NCBI GenBank assembly: GCA_965263335.1
Contig: CBDHHE010000001.1
Coordinates: 3,472,001-3,536,000, forward strand
Origin: Thermohalobaculum sp965263335
GTDB taxonomy: Bacteria; Pseudomonadota; Alphaproteobacteria; Rhodobacterales; Rhodobacteraceae
DNA length: 64,000 nt
Reading direction: 5' to 3'
Every line of letters begins with the position of its first letter. Within the stretch, counting starts at the first letter, position 1. This document shows, in pieces, positions 61,061 to 64,000 of this stretch. The notes below the pieces were generated by a model. It had not been told where the DNA came from and ran no database searches. It saw only the letters and a program-made list of their open reading frames with translations. Position numbers and translations under genes: made by a program.

Positions 61061-63910
61061 CTATGAACGCGCAGCCAGCTTGGCGCTGCAGATGCGATCG
61101 CAGCGCAACATACGGTCCTGCAGGTCGCGCGCCAACAGCTCATAGTCTGTCACGCCTGCAACACGAGCGAGCACCTCTCGGAAGTCGGGTCCGGCCTCAT
61201 CAGGGCTGAGCGTCGTTTCAATCGCAACGCGCTCCACATGCTGAAGACGCTGAAGCATTCGAAGCGTGCTGCGCAAGTACTCGGCATCATCGATGGAGAT
61301 CCAGGCGGCTTCGCCGAGCACCGCCAGCGCATCATCCGCGCGGCGCAGACCGACGAGCCCGCAATGAAGAACGCCTGCCTGGGCAAGAAACTCGATGTCC
61401 ATCATGCCCCCTGCCGTATGCTTGAGCGACCATGGATTGCGCCGTTCTGCCTCGTGTGCTTCGACGAGCCGGGCGCGCATTTCCGCGGCACCCGTCAAAA
61501 CCTCGTCGGTGTCACATCGTGATCGAAGAGCTTGCTCGGCAATGTCCTCGATTGCGCTCTGCAGGACCTTCGGACCCGAGATCACGCGGGCTCTCGTCAG
61601 TGCCATGTGCTCCCAAACCCAAGCGCCCTCCATTTGATACTGCTCGAATGACGCAAGCGAGACGGCGACAGGGCCTGCGCGTCCTGAGGGTCGGAGCCGC
61701 ATGTCCACATCATAGAGCGCGCCTTCGGCGGTTTGGGCGGTCAACGCCGCCACAAGCGCCTGTGTCAGGCGCGGATAGTAGGTTGCAGGTGGCAGGGGTC
61801 GCGGCCCGGCTGAGCTCTCAACACCGTCGGCGTCGTAGATTGTGATCAGGTCGAGATCGGAACGTGCCGTCATCTCGCCGGAGCCTAGCTTGCCCATGCC
61901 AACGACTGCCATGCCCGTGCCTGGCGGGGGACCGTGGCGCCGGGCAAAGTCGGATATCACGCGTGGATAAAGCGCATCCAGCGAGGCTTCGGCGATACTC
62001 GTGAACGAGCTCCCGGCCTCGCGCTCGTCTGCCATTCCGCGCAGCACATGCACCCCGGCACGAAACCAGTGCTCCCGGGCCCATCTGCGCGAATCGTCGA
62101 GAGCCCGTTCGTAGTCCTCTTCACCGGAGATCCGATGGGTCAGCTCGCTGATCTGGTTCTCCAACGACGGCAAGGGTTGCCAGAAGTCCCTGTCGAGGAG
62201 CGCGTCGAGCACGTTGGCATGGCGACCGAGGTAGCCCGCGAGCCGCGGGGCGGCGCTGCAAATCTCGATGATCAGGTCCAAGAGTTGCGGATTTGATGTG
62301 AACAATGAGAACACCTGCACGCCTGCAGGCAGTCCCGAGAGGAACCGGTCGAAGTGCACAAGAGCCTGATCGGGATGCGAGGCGCGTGCAAGTCCCTCGA
62401 CGATCCGCGGTTCAAGACCCACGAAAAGGGCACGTGAGCGGTCGTTCCGCATTGCCGGCAACGAGCCATCGTGCCAGCGGCCTATCTGGCGCGCGGCATC
62501 ATCGGGTCGTTCGAAGCCAGCCTCCGCCAGCGCTTGCTCGGTCAGCAGGGGTGTGGCCTGCGTGCCGCTCCCCGATGGTGTGTAGAACTCTTCACAGGCG
62601 GCATGCACCGCTTCGAGCCGCTCGGACAGGGCACGCTCGAAAAGGGCCAGATCTCCTTCGCCACAGAGAGCTGCGACGCGCTGGCGGGCGTCTGGATTCT
62701 TCGGGATCACGTGGGTTTGTGCGTCCTCGATCATCTGCAGCCTGTGCTCGATGGTGCGCAGAGCCGTGTAGTCGTCTCGGAGTTGATCGCGTTTGGCAGG
62801 ATCGACCCAACCGGCATCGGTGAGTGCATCGAGCGCCGGTAGCGTGGCCCGCTGTCGAAGGCTCGGATCGCGTCCGCCGCAGATGAGCTGCCTTGTCTGG
62901 ACGAAGAACTCGATTTCGCGAATGCCGCCCAGCCCGAGCTTGATGTCATGGCCAGGCAGGGCTTTAGGTGTCAGGTGAGCCTTCTGCGCCCGGATTTTGC
63001 GAAGAAGTCCGTGCGTGTCGTCGATGGCAGCGAAGTCGAGGTAGCGCCGCCAGATGAACGGTTGGAGCGCGCTGAGATACATCTCCCCAGCTGCCTGGTC
63101 CACCAGGGCCCGGGCCTTAATGTGAGCCGCGCGCTCCCATGTTCGCCCGACCGACTCATAGTAGCGTTCAGCTGCATCCATCGCCATGCACACTGGCGTG
63201 GTGGAGGGGGACGGTCTGAGCCGCAGATCGGTGCGGAATGCATAGCCTCCCTCTGCTTGTTCGGAAAGGATCGCCACAAGCTGCTTGGTGATGTGGATGT
63301 AGCGTGCGCGCGCATCCAGAATGGTGTCGTGATCGAAGCGCTGATCGTCAAACAGGGCGATCAAATCGATGTCGGAAGAGTAGTTGAGCTCACCGGCGCC
63401 CATCTTGCCCATGGCGAGCACACAGAAGCCCGCTCCGTAGGTCAAGTCGTCGAGCCCCAGCCCCGGAAGCCGTCCCGCCTTCAATTCGCGATGGAGCAGC
63501 CATCGGGACGTCACCTCGACCGAGCGATCTGCCAGTCGCGTCAAGGCATCGGTGACCTGGTCCAGCGCCCAGACACCTCCAAGATCTGCGAGCGCCACCA
63601 GAAGAGCGCCCCGCGATTTCGCAACACGCAGGGCGATGCGCAGTGCCTGAACGTTTGGCGCTACTTCGGCCAACTCACCGAGTTCGGTCAGCAGGCCATC
63701 AAAGACGTGCTCCGGTTCTTGCGCGGCCGCCACCCACAGCCAGTCTCCGTGGCGCTCCGTCAGGCGTGCGAGATACGGGCTCGAACCAGTCGCGCCGTGT
63801 ACCAGAAGCGCCATGGGCGAGCCCGACTCGAACATGTCGGCCAGGGCCGCGCCTCTCTCGGGGTCGACGGCCAAGGGAATCTGGTTCACACGCGCTGCGA
63901 GCGTTTCCAT
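61061..63910 (-). CDS. glnE: Bifunctional glutamine synthetase adenylyltransferase / adenylyl-removing enzyme
   Basis: 949 residues from ATG 63910; an in-frame start at 63946 adds twelve residues and cannot be excluded. Two nucleotidyltransferase domains are visible: the N-terminal (adenylyl-removing) site ELNYSSDIDLIALFDDQ and the C-terminal (adenylylating) site MTARSDLDLITIYDADG, both with the G-S/D-x-D-x-D pattern. Between and after them are DLRLRPSPSTTP, GGIREIEFFVQTRQL and DMRLRPSGRAGP, all family hallmarks. It controls type I GS in response to PII. Full-length type I glnA is not in the window; the GS-like gene at 35 kb lacks a clear NLYDLP site. Confidence 0.96.
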   Translation of the reverse strand: METLAARVNQIPLAVDPERGAALADMFESGSPMALLVHGATGSSPYLARLTERHGDWLWVAAAQEPEHVFDGLLTELGELAEVAPNVQALRIALRVAKSRGALLVALADLGGVWALDQVTDALTRLADRSVEVTSRWLLHRELKAGRLPGLGLDDLTYGAGFCVLAMGKMGAGELNYSSDIDLIALFDDQRFDHDTILDARARYIHITKQLVAILSEQAEGGYAFRTDLRLRPSPSTTPVCMAMDAAERYYESVGRTWERAAHIKARALVDQAAGEMYLSALQPFIWRRYLDFAAIDDTHGLLRKIRAQKAHLTPKALPGHDIKLGLGGIREIEFFVQTRQLICGGRDPSLRQRATLPALDALTDAGWVDPAKRDQLRDDYTALRTIEHRLQMIEDAQTHVIPKNPDARQRVAALCGEGDLALFERALSERLEAVHAACEEFYTPSGSGTQATPLLTEQALAEAGFERPDDAARQIGRWHDGSLPAMRNDRSRALFVGLEPRIVEGLARASHPDQALVHFDRFLSGLPAGVQVFSLFTSNPQLLDLIIEICSAAPRLAGYLGRHANVLDALLDRDFWQPLPSLENQISELTHRISGEEDYERALDDSRRWAREHWFRAGVHVLRGMADEREAGSSFTSIAEASLDALYPRVISDFARRHGPPPGTGMAVVGMGKLGSGEMTARSDLDLITIYDADGVESSAGPRPLPPATYYPRLTQALVAALTAQTAEGALYDVDMRLRPSGRAGPVAVSLASFEQYQMEGAWVWEHMALTRARVISGPKVLQSAIEDIAEQALRSRCDTDEVLTGAAEMRARLVEAHEAERRNPWSLKHTAGGMMDIEFLAQAGVLHCGLVGLRRADDALAVLGEAAWISIDDAEYLRSTLRMLQRLQHVERVAIETTLSPDEAGPDFREVLARVAGVTDYELLARDLQDRMLRCDRICSAKLAARS

Positions 63911-63955
63911 GTCGCGCACACTCCTTTTCCGGAGCGGGCCTGTCAACGCAACCTG

Positions 63956-64000
63956 TCATCGCCCCTCGAAGCGAGCCTCACGCTTTTGCATAAACGCGAT
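63956..64000 (-). CDS. C-terminal end of a probable enoyl-CoA hydratase
   Basis: Fourteen codons enter from the right edge and end TGA: the readable tail IAFMQKREARFEGR is the usual last segment of crotonase-fold proteins (AFxxKRxPRFxGR). It lies 45 bases upstream of glnE on the same strand. Only the end is visible, so the call is tentative. Confidence 0.45.
   Translation of the reverse strand: MAFMQKREARFEGR

Overview
The window looks like a stretch of an alphaproteobacterial chromosome, probably from a free-living and possibly marine species. The reasons are the origin-proximal order hemE-hemJ-rho-mnmE-mnmG-rsmG-parA-parB with parS sites, the alphaproteobacterial-type families (TIGR02300 acidic protein, DUF3576 lipoprotein, HemJ, PhaZ, porin) and a mostly GC-rich composition. 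I cannot fix the order or genus from the sequence alone.

Layout. (1) 0-10 kb: origin and segregation core. A partial maf and the PEP synthase/PPDK regulator gene diverge from hemE across an AT-rich gap with DnaA-box-like sequences (candidate oriC). Then come hemE, hemJ, rho, mnmE, mnmG, a frameshifted rsmG, parA and parB. Two parS sites lie inside mnmG and rsmG. (2) 9.9-14.7 kb, minus strand: holA-lptE-leuS and a DUF3576 lipoprotein. (3) 15-24.4 kb: a porin with a strong terminator, three tandem translationally coupled sulfotransferases followed by yggS, a class A PBP, a YgjP-like metallopeptidase, phaZ, the TIGR02300 protein and tRNA-Ala(GGC).

(4) 24.4-31.8 kb: an accessory segment starting right after tRNA-Ala. 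It holds an integrase N-terminal fragment, two IS3-family transposase fragments, a 1,894-codon multidomain DUF5060 glycoside hydrolase-like gene and an oppositely oriented IS3 fragment. (5) 31.8-40.5 kb: a metabolic cluster (D-2-hydroxyacid dehydrogenase, Rieske oxygenase, Lrp regulator, glutamine-synthetase-like ligase), an HlyD-type membrane fusion protein with a small membrane partner, a dihydroorotase-like pseudogene, an L,D-transpeptidase-like protein and a VOC protein. (6) 40.6-48.5 kb: a decaying zone. It contains a Zur-type box and frameshifted zur-like gene, an in-frame chimera of a COG0523 GTPase with an iron alcohol dehydrogenase C-terminus, a cytosine-deaminase-like gene, two transporters, a GST stub, a phage-type fragment abutting a truncated C5 DNA methyltransferase, a frameshifted HNH nuclease and tRNA-Arg(ACG).

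(7) 48.7-64 kb: yghU-like GST; a P450-psuK-psuG operon diverging from a GbsR/MarR regulator with a perfect palindrome over its start codon; DUF4166 and TIGR01777 genes; a fused hydantoinase/oxoprolinase coupled to an Asp/Glu-racemase-family gene; folB; glnE; and the last codons of a probable enoyl-CoA hydratase. The most interesting items are the GS-like/Rieske cluster, the GTPase-ADH chimera with its Zur context, the P450-pseudouridine operon with its operator, the giant hydrolase between inverted IS remnants, and the wrecked HNH/C5-methyltransferase pair. Several genes carry single frameshifts, so assembly error has to be excluded before calling them dead.
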